From Thoreauomyces humboldtii (lineage: Eukaryota; Chytridiomycota; Chytridiomycetes; Spizellomycetales; Powellomycetaceae): a DNA stretch of 40,155 nucleotides. The stretch is from contig JADGJA010000118.1 of the NCBI GenBank assembly GCA_027596035.1, positions 1 through 40,155 on the forward strand. Reading direction: 5' to 3'. The stretch's first letter is position 1; each line of letters begins with the position of its first letter. The position numbers were made by a program, and so were the translations under genes. Positions 22,483-31,889 of this stretch are shown in pieces. The notes under the pieces were generated by a model. That model was not told the DNA's origin, did no database searches, and saw only the letters and a list, made by a program, of their open reading frames with translations.

Positions 22483-23541
22483 TTTGCCCGCCTGTCAAGC
22501 TCCTCCGGTCAGTATGTCATACCCAAGACCGGATCACGATGCGTCAAGAAGATCTGGAGCTAAAATTAGGAATCAGAAGCACGCCGCGCTAATTCCGGGA
22601 GCCTAAATCCGATGATCTCTAAATAACATCGGCTCGAGCAGCCTAAACTCGATAATAATTTGCAGGGGTGGCCGGCCGGGGCGTCGATCGCACGCGTCGC
22701 GAATCTGTCGGCGGAGATAAAGATGCGCTTGGCGCAACGTTCAAGATGAAACAAACACGTCTCTTGACGGCAGAATCTACCGATCGCAAATATCACTCAT
22801 GCACTACAGAGACAATTCCCTGCCTCTTTGCCGAGGGAGTTTGGCCGCAGCGGAGAGTCCGCCTTCGTTATCCACATCGATGACGAGCGCCTCTGCTCGC
22901 GATCAGGGACTCAAAGCCCATGTGATTTTTGCACGTCATATAATGCCGGTTCCCTCAGTGGAAGGATTTTACCGCAGGATGCTCCGTCGATACGTGGACG
23001 ACAGCGAGTCGTTGCTGGCCGTTACTAGCTGTCGATACAGCCTCCACAACTGAAACCGTCAAGTGCGGAATCCAGTACCTCGTTCTCCCCTCAAGTTCCG
23101 GCTTGTATTTCTGGGTGGCCGACCCTTCATCCAAACTACATGTGTTGGTACCAGAACCTGGTTGAGGGCCGCGTCTTTGACACACTTGCGATTTGGAACT
23201 TGATGGTGGCACTCCTGTCGATGTAAATACCGAGTCTGGTATCTCTGCATCTCGTCTACTCCGCCTGATGTATGCGCAAAGCGATAGGAAAGATACACAA
23301 GACCAGTCAGGCAGGGAAAGACTACGACGGAGGACTCTTGCACTGCCATCGAACTGAGAACGCTCTCACCTTGCGCTTGTTCCCGAAGATTTGAGCACTT
23401 GAAGTCGACACTGCCATATATGGCAGTGCGTGGATATCACCACTTAACAAGAATGCTTCGACCACCAGTCGGCGGCAAAGCGCAAACATCTTCTCTCATC
23501 GCCAGACCCGAGATATCAAGCACCAACTTCAAAAATCAACA
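22483..23541. other. Gene-poor region with a 20-bp palindrome
   Basis: About 1.06 kb with no supported gene. Part of it (22560-22670) is relatively AT-rich. Overlapping open frames on both strands show no domain and look like chance. It contains the promoters of two divergent genes (the 21283-22482 gene and the secreted protein) and the palindrome at 23409-23428. Confidence 0.5.
23409..23428. promoter_or_regulatory. Perfect 20-bp palindrome upstream of the secreted-protein gene
   Basis: The half-site CACTGCCATA is followed directly by its reverse complement TATGGCAGTG. The centre is 124 bp before the ATG at 23542, so it could be an operator for a dimeric regulator. The half-site word CACTGCCAT recurs once nearby at about 23340. 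Confidence 0.4.
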
Positions 23542-24025
23542 ATGCTCAGTCTTTTCAAGAATTCCGCCGGCTTTGGACTCGCTTTGCTTCTTTTCGCGCC
23601 TGGAAGCCAAGCATGCGGTTCTCACGGAGTCCATGTGCCTTACAATGGTGCCGACGTTTGTAAGTATGGCAATCACCAGCAATCACCGGTAATCACCTGA
23701 GCGTCCACCTTGGTAACCCCGTTGGAAACTCTCTCAGCGCACGCATACTGCACCCAGGCATTGAACGAGGCTATTGCTAGTTGCGAGAAGCTCATGGGAA
23801 CAGGCACGGCGGCGAACGACCGGTGTGTCGAAAGCGCCAAGAAGTAAGTGCATCTAGCTTGCTCTTCATATGTTAGATTTGACCAACTTACTCTCTTAAT
23901 AACATACTGTTAGACCCTACGAGCTGTGCGTCACAGCTGCCGATCAAACCATCCTGCGACTCAAGACAAGCGCAGATGACATGTCCAGAAAGCTGGGTGG
24001 TCTATCACTTTCTGCATTTGTATAG
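23542..24025 (+). CDS. Small secreted cysteine-containing protein
   Basis: The model has three exons (23542-23659, 23738-23843, 23914-24025) giving 111 residues. Residues 1-24 form a signal peptide: a Lys near the start, a hydrophobic core (GFGLALLLFAPG) and a likely cleavage after SQA. The mature part of about 87 residues has five Cys (CGSHG, YCTQA, SCEKL, RCVES, LCVTA) and is predicted to be helical. I recognise no family. Both introns have good GTAAGT donors and pyrimidine-rich acceptors, and their phases agree, which supports the gene. It sits in looser sequence with about 1.06 kb and 1.53 kb of flanking gene-poor DNA, as is common for secreted effector-like proteins in fungi. The odd Cys number leaves one unpaired or a dimer. 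Confidence 0.68.
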
Positions 24026-24203
24026 TTTGTGGTCGACAACATAATATCATACCAGTGATTCATTCGACACGACTGCGAAGTCCGGAGTGCGGAGTCAGTC
24101 CCTGTGCTGTCGACCACGGGCAGAAACCGTGCCACAGCTGTGCCTCCTCCCCAAAAACTGAGGGCGCAGTTCCAGCTGACTGCTGCGCCACTTTCAGGAA
24201 TCC

Positions 24204-24211
24204 TATAAATA
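24204..24211 (+). promoter_or_regulatory. TATAAATA, core promoter candidate
   Basis: An exact TATAAATA on the plus strand is followed by a C-rich stretch. No supported gene begins downstream before RSA4 at 25559, so this may mark an unrecognised transcript. Confidence 0.35.
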
Positions 24212-24648
24212 CGAGGCCATCCCCGCATCCCCTCCCGTTTTGCTTTATCCTTGCACGGAAGCAAATCTGCAGCAGTGAAGTCTTAACTGAGCTCAGATCG
24301 TTCGCTAGTTGAAAACTAATTTCCAAGCCCACTGCTGGCCTCGTTGCCGGCAGTAATCTTTGTCAACCCCTCTCTTATGAGAAACATAAAAATTAAAGAT
24401 GAAAATGTTAGATTCTCTAAAGGACCCATCAGGAATGTGGAAGAAGAGGAGGACGGCCATGCAAACATTGCCATGACTGCTTGGTAACGCATGCTGCCTC
24501 CTCTGAAGACGTCCCAAGGACTGTTGGAGACCTTCCGAGACGAGCAAGTGTACAATGTGGCGTTCGCCCATGGCACATGGTTCGACGGCCAGATGCAGTG
24601 CCATTGCGTGGCCATCTGCATTCAAAGTACAGTGGCGGGACAGAAGTG

Positions 24649-24710
24649 GAGAACCCTCTCGAATAGGGCTCTCACACGGCTCACAAGGACTTTTTTTCGA
24701 GAGGGTTCTC
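24649..24710. repeat. Perfect 15-bp inverted repeat (hairpin)
   Basis: The arm GAGAACCCTCTCGAA at 24649-24663 is the exact reverse complement of 24696-24710. A 32-nt loop lies between them, ending in a run of seven T. Confidence 0.8.
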
Positions 24711-25558
24711 GACTTATGTCCTCCAACTGTAGGGGTTTCCTTTTGCTATTCTCCCGCATTCGTCCCCTCGTAGGCATGGCTTGGAACCTCGCCATGTCAA
24801 GATCTTTCAGCGCAGAAGAGAGCGCACCGCCAGGATGGTACCCTGGCTTGACCACCTGACCAGCCGCCAATGTTGTACACCGAGCCATGAATGTCAGCGA
24901 CAGCCTACGCGAAAGCGTTAAGGAGGATGCAGCCTGTTTGCAACGTGCTGCGATATCATACTAGCCGATGGCACTGTTTCCAAGTTCCTTTAATTTGCCA
25001 AAGAACGCAGGGGTAACCACGGTTACCAAGGGTTGCCGGCCCGCAGGAAAGACGGTCTTGATCTCTTTCCTCAGGTTTCATACTCGTACAATCCGCGCGA
25101 AAAGCCGTCGCGTGCAGTAAACGCACACGCTCATACCTCTTCAAGTTATCACCTAATCCCGCACTACTCATATCTGGACTCCGCCGGCTTCTCGTTTGAA
25201 CAGAATGTAAGAGAGCCTATGAGTCCAAGGTAGGTACGCACCTGTTGCCTGGGCAATTCCGGTGAATCATAGCTATCCGCATCAAGTCGCTGCAATGGGA
25301 GGAGGCCGAGGCGGAGCATACGGCAAGGCATACGGTACGGCGTGCTGTCGATGATTTGCTCTGTCTGCACATCTTTCCCGTTGTGCACCTCTCATCTTCT
25401 TTTTTCTTTTTTTTTCCATCTGTTCATTCTGGTAGTTGTTCGAGACATTGACCTCTCTGGAACCATTACTGCTGCATTCTACACCCCATCTGATCGCTTC
25501 GACGAACACAGCACAACCACAACAAGTATACCAGGTCCACACGTAGCTTGCATCAGTC

Positions 25559-27432
25559 ATGGGTGGAGAAACAAAGTACCATCCCTACGTCAAGCCAAAC
25601 AGGTACAAGAAGAATGACCCTGCTCCTCCCGTCGCTCCTCCCGTCGGAACCACCGTGGTCGCTCAGTTCAAGAGTCCGGAGGGAGAAGTCTGCGGGCCGC
25701 CGCTCAACCTCCCAGCAGATGTGACCCCCGAACAGCTCGCTCTGCTTCTCAACAAGCTCTTGGAAAACGTATGCGACGACCGCGGGTCGACTTGAACATG
25801 CGAAAAGAATATGCCAATCTCACGTCTTTGCCATTAACAGGAGGACCCATTACCTTTCTCCTTCCTGGTGGACGATACCGAGATCAAGAACGACCTTCAC
25901 CTCGACATCATCCATGGTCTGGGAAGGTCCACCGAGGACCAGATCACCATCCTCTACCGTCCCCAGGCCGTCTTTCGCGTGAGGGCGGTCACCCGCTGCT
26001 CTGCTTCCCTCTCTGGACACACCGAAGCCATTCTTTCCGTTTGCTTCTCTCCCGACGGCACCCAGCTGGCAACGGGATCCGGCGACACGACCGTCAGGAT
26101 ATGGGATCTGACCACCGAGACGCCTCAGTTCACCCTGGAGGGACACAAGAACTGGGTTCAGATCGTGGCTTGGTCGCCTGACGGAGAGATGCTGGCATCT
26201 GGGAGCATGGACAAGACGATCAGGTTGTGGAACGCAAAGACAGGGAAACCCCTTGGGGACGCTCTGCGAGCTCATTCCCAGGTCATCACGAGCATCGCTT
26301 GGGAGCCCATGCATCTGTGAGTGGGCTGAAGGACGTGGAACTCGCTCGGCATCCTTTGCAGCGTGTCTCACTCTTTGTCCCTCAAGGAACGAAAACTGCA
26401 ATCGATTCGCGTCGGCGTCACGAGACGGAACCATCCGGATATGGGACGCGACCTTGCGCAAGGTGCTCATCACCCTGGCTGGTCACACGGCTCCGGTCAT
26501 GAGCGTCAAGTGGGGAGGTGAAGGACTCGTGTACTCTGGCAGTCGCGACAAGACCATCAAGGTGTGGGAGACCAAGGAGGTACGTAATAAGGATCTTGTC
26601 GCTTTTCCATGGATCGCTTGGCTGACTTTAGACGATTAGGGAAAGCTCGTACGAACGCTGGAAGGACACGCTCACTGGGTAAACCACCTGACTCTCTCCA
26701 CCGACTTTGTCCTCCGAACCGGACCCAACGACCACACCGGCAAGACGTTCGCGACGCGTGCTGAAGCTCATGCAGCGGCAGTGGAACGCTACGCTGAGGC
26801 TACCGCCAACAACACACGGCCGGAACGTCTTGCTTCCTGCAGCGACGACTTCACCATCTTCCTGTGGGAACCGAGCGCAGGGAAAAAGTCGATCACCCGT
26901 ATGACGGGGCACCAGCAACCCGTCACGCATCTAAGCTTTTCTCCGGACGGCGCTACCCTGGCGTCCGCGAGTTTCGACAAGAGTGTCAAGCTGTGGGATG
27001 GGCTCACCGGAACGTACGAAGACGAGAAAAACTCACGTATCTTGGTGGCTTCTTTCTGACGAGACTCTTTGCTTTTGCTCCAATCCATCAGATTCTTGAC
27101 GACGTTGCGAGGCCACGTCGGAGCAGTCTTCCAGGTCTGCTGGTCCTCCGACTCCCGTCAGGTCCTCTCGGGATCCCGGGACAGCACGCTCAAGACGTGG
27201 GACGTCAAGGGTCGCAAGCTCCGACACGAGCTTCCCGGACACGCCGACGAGGTCTACTCTGTCGACTGGAGTCCAGCGGGCGATCGTGTGGCAAGTGGAG
27301 GCAAGGATCGGATACTGAAGATGTGAGTTTGTCTGTTCCCTCTTTTGCTGATATCATCGTTCAGCTGGTGATGATCCCATTTGCTGACGGGCTTATTCTC
27401 TGATCTTGGTTCGGTTTAGATGGAGGCATTGA
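25559..27432 (+). CDS. RSA4: Ribosome assembly protein RSA4 (Notchless/NLE1 homologue, WD40)
   Basis: Rsa4 sits on the pre-60S ribosomal particle in the nucleus. Its N-terminal ubiquitin-like domain is pulled by the AAA+ motor Rea1/Mdn1 to release assembly factors. The model has six exons (25559-25768, 25841-26316, 26397-26584, 26641-27013, 27092-27322, 27420-27432) giving 496 residues. The UBL spans about 30-130 (VAQFKSPEGEVCGPPLNLP; PFSFLVDDTEI), and ITILYRPQAVFRVR links to eight WD40 blades. Typical blade ends are RIWDLTTE, RLWNAKTG, RIWDATLR, KVWETKE, FLWEPSAG, KLWDGLTG and KTWDVKGR, closing with KIWRH. The exon 3 donor is the second GT of a GTACGTAA stretch, which is needed to keep frame. 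The last exon is only 13 nt. Confidence 0.94.
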
Positions 27433-27824
27433 TGTGGAGGACTGTGGTTGTTTCTTGGGTGTTTCATTACTCCGGCTGTACATATTCCATCTTTATTTTA
27501 TTATCACGCTGTCGCATACACTATACGCACGTCAACCTCCACTTGCGATGTCTGCCCGCCAATTCGTGCGCATTGATATGTACGATTGCTCGATCAAGAA
27601 AAGAGGGGCAAGGTCATGACGGAAAAACATCTATTTACAAGGCGCTCTCTTCTGCAAATGAGGGAGCATCTCACAAGGAGGAACAACAAAAGGGAGGGCG
27701 CTCTCTTCTGCAAATGAGGGAGCATCTCACAAGGAGGAACAACAAAAGGGAGGGGAAAGAAAGAGAGGATCAATGGGAGGGTATGGTCTATGTACAGGGG
27801 GAGGCTCGAACAAGAGCGGGGAGT
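27433..27824. other. Convergent 3' space between RSA4 and the cupredoxin gene
   Basis: This stretch of 392 bases has no supported gene. It contains an exact 56-bp tandem duplication at 27641-27754. Confidence 0.6.
27641..27754. repeat. Exact tandem duplication, 56-bp unit, two copies
   Basis: A 56-base unit beginning GGCGCTCTCTTCTGC at 27641 is repeated without change at 27697-27752, plus two further matching bases. It would fall in the 3' UTR or downstream of the cupredoxin gene. Perfect identity suggests a recent event or an assembly artefact. Confidence 0.92.
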
Positions 27825-28997
27825 CTACAGGATCAAGAACGACGCAGCAAGTCCAGCAGCCATGAGCACGCCAACGCCACGGAGTCCAGCGACCGTGCCT
27901 TCGGTGGCCCGAGACGTAGCGACCGAATCCCCAGTGGCGGCGGGGTTGGCGGCACCACCGCTGGAGGAAGCGGAAGCCGACACGACCTTGATGGACCCTT
28001 GCATCCCCTTCTGACAGTGCATGGCCACCTTGCACACGTACCACACGAAGCCCGTCTGGTTGAACTGCTGCAGGGACGTCATGCCTGCCGTCATGTTTCC
28101 GGTGGACGGACTGCCACCCGACAGGGCGTCGCACGTGCCGTTCGTGGCCACCTGGGTGACCGTGTGGGGACCCGTCGCGAAGTTCCATCGGACCCATTGA
28201 CCGGGAGCGATGATCAGGTTCTTGGGAGAGTAGGTGAAGGGAGTGGCGCCGACCGTGACGATGAAGGGATCCGTCACGGACCCGGTTCCTGTGGACGAGT
28301 TCGTCGTGGTGGTCGTCGATGAGGCGGAAGGGTATGCTGCCGAGTAAGGAGTTGTTGCAGACGGGTAGCTGGATGCCATGGGGGAAGGGTACGCCGTAGC
28401 AGCGGGGTACGAAGGATCCACCGTCTCGGCCGCAGCGGTCGGGTAGTCCGTCTGACCAGAGTAGTCGGTCGTCCACGTAGCCACATCGGTGGCTGTCGAG
28501 TCTTCGATCGTGGAGGAAGGGGTCCATGAACCGTCGTCGGTGACGTCGATGGTGAGTCGCATTCCTGCGTCGCAGTGGGTTCCGGTACCGTTCTTTGCGT
28601 GGACCGTGCATCCGAACCATCGTCTCCCTGCCGTGTTGAAGCGGAGGTCGAGTTGGGCCGTCGCGTTCTGCTTGCCGCTGTTGACGCCGTCGGGCAGGAC
28701 TCCGCAGGGTGCGCCGTCGAGGCCCATTTGAGTGACGGTGTGAGGTCCCCCTGCCCAGTTGAACTGCACGTAGTCGCCGGTGGTGATGTTCTGAAAGGAC
28801 AGACAAAGAGGAGAGAAAGCGCAGTTTGAGGAGTCGTACGTGGGAATACTACGCTTCGGGAGCACGCATACCAGAGAGTTTGGAACGTAGACCAGCTTAT
28901 GGTCAAGCGCGACAGTCACTTGATGTACCGTCTGGGCTGTCACGAAGGAAGGAGCAATGCCCAATGCGAGCAAACATGTGATGATACAGGATTTCAT
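27825..28997 (-). CDS. Secreted GPI-anchored protein with two cupredoxin domains
   Basis: The model has two exons (28997-28872, 28790-27825) giving 363 residues. A signal peptide (MKSCIITCLLALGIAPSFVTA) leads to domain 1: VTVALDHKLVYVPNSLNIT, GPHTVTQ, WFGCTVH and a THCDAGM motif. A Ser/Thr/Tyr/Pro/Ala-rich linker (about residues 150-225) follows. Domain 2 has VTVGATPFTYSPKNLIIAPG, GPHTVTQ and WYVCKVAMHCQKGM. Both domains keep the type I copper ligands His, Cys, His and Met. Domain 2 has the plastocyanin spacing C-x4-H-x4-M; domain 1 has six extra residues between Cys and His. The C-terminus (AATGDSVATS then a hydrophobic tail ending AAGLAASFLIL) is a GPI signal. Such proteins are common on fungal cell walls and may bind copper or act in electron transfer. 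The intron (28791-28871, 81 nt) has no stop and keeps frame. The earlier Met (29255) would put a non-secretory leader in front. Confidence 0.85.
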   Translation of the reverse strand: MKSCIITCLLALGIAPSFVTAQTVHQVTVALDHKLVYVPNSLVCVLPKRSIPTYDSSNCAFSPLCLSFQNITTGDYVQFNWAGGPHTVTQMGLDGAPCGVLPDGVNSGKQNATAQLDLRFNTAGRRWFGCTVHAKNGTGTHCDAGMRLTIDVTDDGSWTPSSTIEDSTATDVATWTTDYSGQTDYPTAAAETVDPSYPAATAYPSPMASSYPSATTPYSAAYPSASSTTTTTNSSTGTGSVTDPFIVTVGATPFTYSPKNLIIAPGQWVRWNFATGPHTVTQVATNGTCDALSGGSPSTGNMTAGMTSLQQFNQTGFVWYVCKVAMHCQKGMQGSIKVVSASASSSGGAANPAATGDSVATSRATEGTVAGLRGVGVLMAAGLAASFLIL

Positions 28998-29924
28998 GTT
29001 GGACAATTCGTGAAGATTCGGCAGGTTGGTCGGTGGGACTTGATGGAAGATGGTGCCCGATGCTTGAATACAACGCACGAAGGAGAACACAAGGGAGAGA
29101 CAAGGATGGATGGGGTGGAGCAGAAGGAGAGACGGAGGGGGGGCGGGAAAGCACCATTGCGACGCTCTTATATATCTGGGCCGACTGCGCATGGGAGACG
29201 GCGCCAATTCGGCGTGATCGTTTGTCAGATTGCCTCCACCTCGTTTGCTTCCCAACCAAGTAATGGAAAGGGGAGTTCAGGCATGCGCAGCGGTCATATG
29301 GGATGCAAGCCACCCAACCCCGGATAACGACTGCGGCCAAGGCTCTTTTTGCTGCGGTCAATCGGATACTGAAGTGCAGCGACGCGTTTTTTCATCGGGA
29401 CGCGTCGTGCCACGCGCGCAGCCGTTGACGCACTTTTGAGAGCGCACACGCTTCTTCTGGCTGCAGCTGCAGAATACTGCTATCTATCACGGCGGCGAGC
29501 TTGCCCTGACGCCTGTGGGAGGCTTTGAGGGATGGACCGAGGTGTTTACTCTGTTTACAGCTGAGGAGGGCCAGTGGCAAAGTTATCGAGAAGATGTTGC
29601 CCCTCTGGGAGTCGAGACGATTGCAGACCAGACACGTTGGGAGACGCCGATGACCCGGTGTATTAGAGTAATAACATGTTGCCCGCTGTCCTTTCTATGA
29701 TATGTTGCCCGACATCGTCGCCCAGGCACTTCTGCATTCTTCCTTTCTCTCCTTTCCTAGACTCAAGGGTATACAGGCAAGCGGGGATAGGAAGGAGGTT
29801 TTCCCTAGCTCCATCGGCTTTTCACTTGAACCAAAGTTTTGGGCCATTTCCGGAGGGCCCCAAATTGCGCACCATCTACAGCAGCAGGATCTCATCGAAA
29901 GGTTGTATTACCCAAAAACAGTCC
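28998..29924. other. Intergenic region upstream of the cupredoxin gene
   Basis: About 930 bases between two minus-strand genes. It holds the cupredoxin promoter with its TATA box (29167-29174) and, at the other end, the JMJD6 3' flank. No frame here shows a family signal. Confidence 0.5.
29167..29174 (-). promoter_or_regulatory. TATATAAG, TATA box of the cupredoxin gene
   Basis: The minus strand reads TATATAAG here, about 170 bp before the ATG at 28997. That leaves room for a 5' leader of about 130-140 nt. A good TATA box suits a strongly regulated wall-protein gene. Confidence 0.5.
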
Positions 29925-31332
29925 TTACGAATCATCGTCGCTACTGGAGGACGAGGACGATGACGACGACGAAGAGGACGACGAGGAAGAAGGTGGACAC
30001 GCTGGAACGGTGTTAAGCCGGTAGATCTGATCGCGCAAGCCACTGTAGAACGGATCGATCGATCCCAGCTTCTCGATACGCGTTAGCAGCTTCTTTGCCA
30101 GTTTTGGGCGAGAGCTCCTGGTTCTCAGCCAAACCTCTTCCAGATTGGTTCTGGACGCAAAGTTCTGCGTGATCGCCACGGTGAAGTCTGCAGGTCGGAA
30201 GGGTCTTGTTAGCCGCGCAGACAATCTCTCCAGGAAGTCCAGGAAAGCAAGGACGATACCCAAGTTGATTACGACATGATGCCAACCACCGGGCACAAAG
30301 ACCGTTTCCCCCGGACCTTGCAGTATCTGCTGCATTCCGAGCGATGCCCCTAGTGTTTGACCGTTGGCCTGCACCTCATTGAGCTTCGGGATCATCTTTG
30401 CGAACCAGCTGGAAGCCTCGTGGTCGGGCAAAGAGTTGGGCTCGATGACGTCCTTTGGCGTGCTAGGAGGAAACAAAACCCATCGCTTGTGCCCTTGCAA
30501 CAGAGCATTCCAAGCACTGGTTCCCAGTGGATCCACATGGATGCCCGTTCCCGATCGAGCGGGCCCGATGACGATCCATCGATAAGGTGGCCGACGCCGC
30601 CGACCCGTCAGTCTGAAGAGATCATCGGTAAAGTACTTTGGAACCGTGTAGTCGTCCAGCAGGTCGGCTTTGACTCGATCTTTCCGTTGCTCGGATGTCC
30701 TCTGCCGTTTGGCATCGTGATGGGGCTCTACTTTCCTCCTTCCGAAACCACTGTCAAAGATGTAGAGCGGGGAGTCGTCTCTTTGGGCTTCGCCGCTGAC
30801 CATGGCGTAGTGAAGGTAATACGGAATCGAAAGCTTTACCGGATCCCCGTGCGAGTCTTCGCTGACTACCGGCGGAGGAAGGTAGAGTCAGAGATGAAGA
30901 TAAGTCCGGATGGACGTCTCCGGCGAAAGACAGTGAAAGCTCATTTACCTTTGAACTTTTCTTGTCTAGTCTCATAGTCAGGAGATGGGTCTACACGAAA
31001 CGGGACACGCAACGGACTCACTTGAAGGCTTCTAGGAGGGCTCGAGGTGTCCACCTCCACGCGGCAGGCCAATCCCTTGTCACCCCCACGATGTTGACGG
31101 GGATGGAGGGAGCCTCGTAGAGACGGATGAAATCCTTCTCGGAGACTCTGTCGTAATCGATGGTCGGTGCTGCAACGTGAGGTTCATGGATCCAAAAGTC
31201 CTGCTCCTGGTAGTTGTGTTTTCCCCATGCGAAAGCGTCCAGCTCCTCCCTTGCCAGCCTTTTCGCACGCCATATACGTCGTACGTAGCGATGGGGTATG
31301 ACCTTGGTGTCCCGTATTGTCAAAGTTCCCAT
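29925..31332 (-). CDS. JMJD6-family JmjC 2-oxoglutarate oxygenase
   Basis: JMJD6 is a nuclear Fe(II)/2-oxoglutarate oxygenase best known for lysyl-5-hydroxylation of splicing factors, with arginine demethylation also reported. The model has four exons (31332-31022, 30965-30949, 30865-30260, 30187-29925) giving 398 residues; human JMJD6 has 403. [20 protein letters not shown] leads to a gapless match across exons 1-3: ALLEAFKQEKFKVSEDSHG, then [21 protein letters not shown] follows. The facial triad is in [11 protein letters not shown] (His, Asp) and [11 protein letters not shown] (His), and [16 protein letters not shown] follows. The C-terminus has 17 consecutive Ser and then DDDS, matching the poly-Ser tail of animal JMJD6. 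Exon 2 is a 17-nt microexon. Intron 3 (30188-30259, 72 nt) has no stop in frame. The gene is divergent from the PHD-finger gene. Confidence 0.9.
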
Positions 31333-31889
31333 GTCTCAAACAACAATGTACATGTGGTCTGAGGACGAGCGTGGGAAAAAATGGGAAAGTCTTCTCTTCG
31401 TTCTTTGTCCGAAGGTTCCGAACCCTCTGTTGCAATTTATTTCTTTCCCCTGGCTGCTCGTCGTTCCGGAAGTTCCACGTCAGACAATTTGCGGCCCATC
31501 GATCTACTACGCTACCCCTCCCGAACCACTTGATTCCCCAAACAGGACGCTTTGCTCCAGTCTCTCCATCGCCCACATCATCCCTGCCGCTTCGAAAAGG
31601 GGTCTCGCTTCCTTCTACCGCTTTTGGCATTTTGCTGATCTATCGCACCAATCGACTGTTCAGCCAGCTTTAACGAGCCTTGACTCACCAGCCTCGCCTC
31701 CCTCGAGATACCGGAAGCAGCAAGTGTCGGATTCCCTGTCCATTATCGCTTGGGGCAAACTCAAATCTACGCTTTATCTTCCACCAGCACCGCTAAGGTG
31801 GCCGCGGTGGAGGGACCCGGGATTGCTGCTGCTGCTGCCCAAAGTTCATCCCACGAGCGAGGGTTGGCTCTGGGCATCCCGCCGACATC
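31333..31889. promoter_or_regulatory. Divergent region between JMJD6 and the PHD-finger gene
   Basis: These 557 bases separate the two starts. Pyrimidine-rich sequence is frequent on the plus strand (31390-31640). The frames across it (for example 31298-32026) are in a different phase from the PHD gene and show no domain. Confidence 0.5.

Larger units (their letters stand above)
24026..25558. other. 1.5-kb region without a supported gene
   Basis: A clear TATA-like box and a perfect hairpin lie here, but no frame matches a family. The plus-strand frame at 24491-24859 and the minus-strand frames at 24305-24625 overlap each other. I cannot exclude a small intron-containing gene, an RNA gene or a decayed gene between 24210 and 24900. 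The last 300 bases are the RSA4 promoter, which includes a T-rich tract at 25393-25418. Confidence 0.5.

Noticed and set aside
24491..24859. Plus-strand frame of 122 codons
   Set aside because: It overlaps minus-strand frames of similar length, includes the perfect hairpin and matches no family, so I left it as unassigned sequence.
30991..31021. A shorter first JMJD6 intron ending at a TAG near 30991
   Set aside because: It would put exon 2 out of phase and introduce a stop after two codons. The 56-nt intron ending at 30966 keeps frame and homology.
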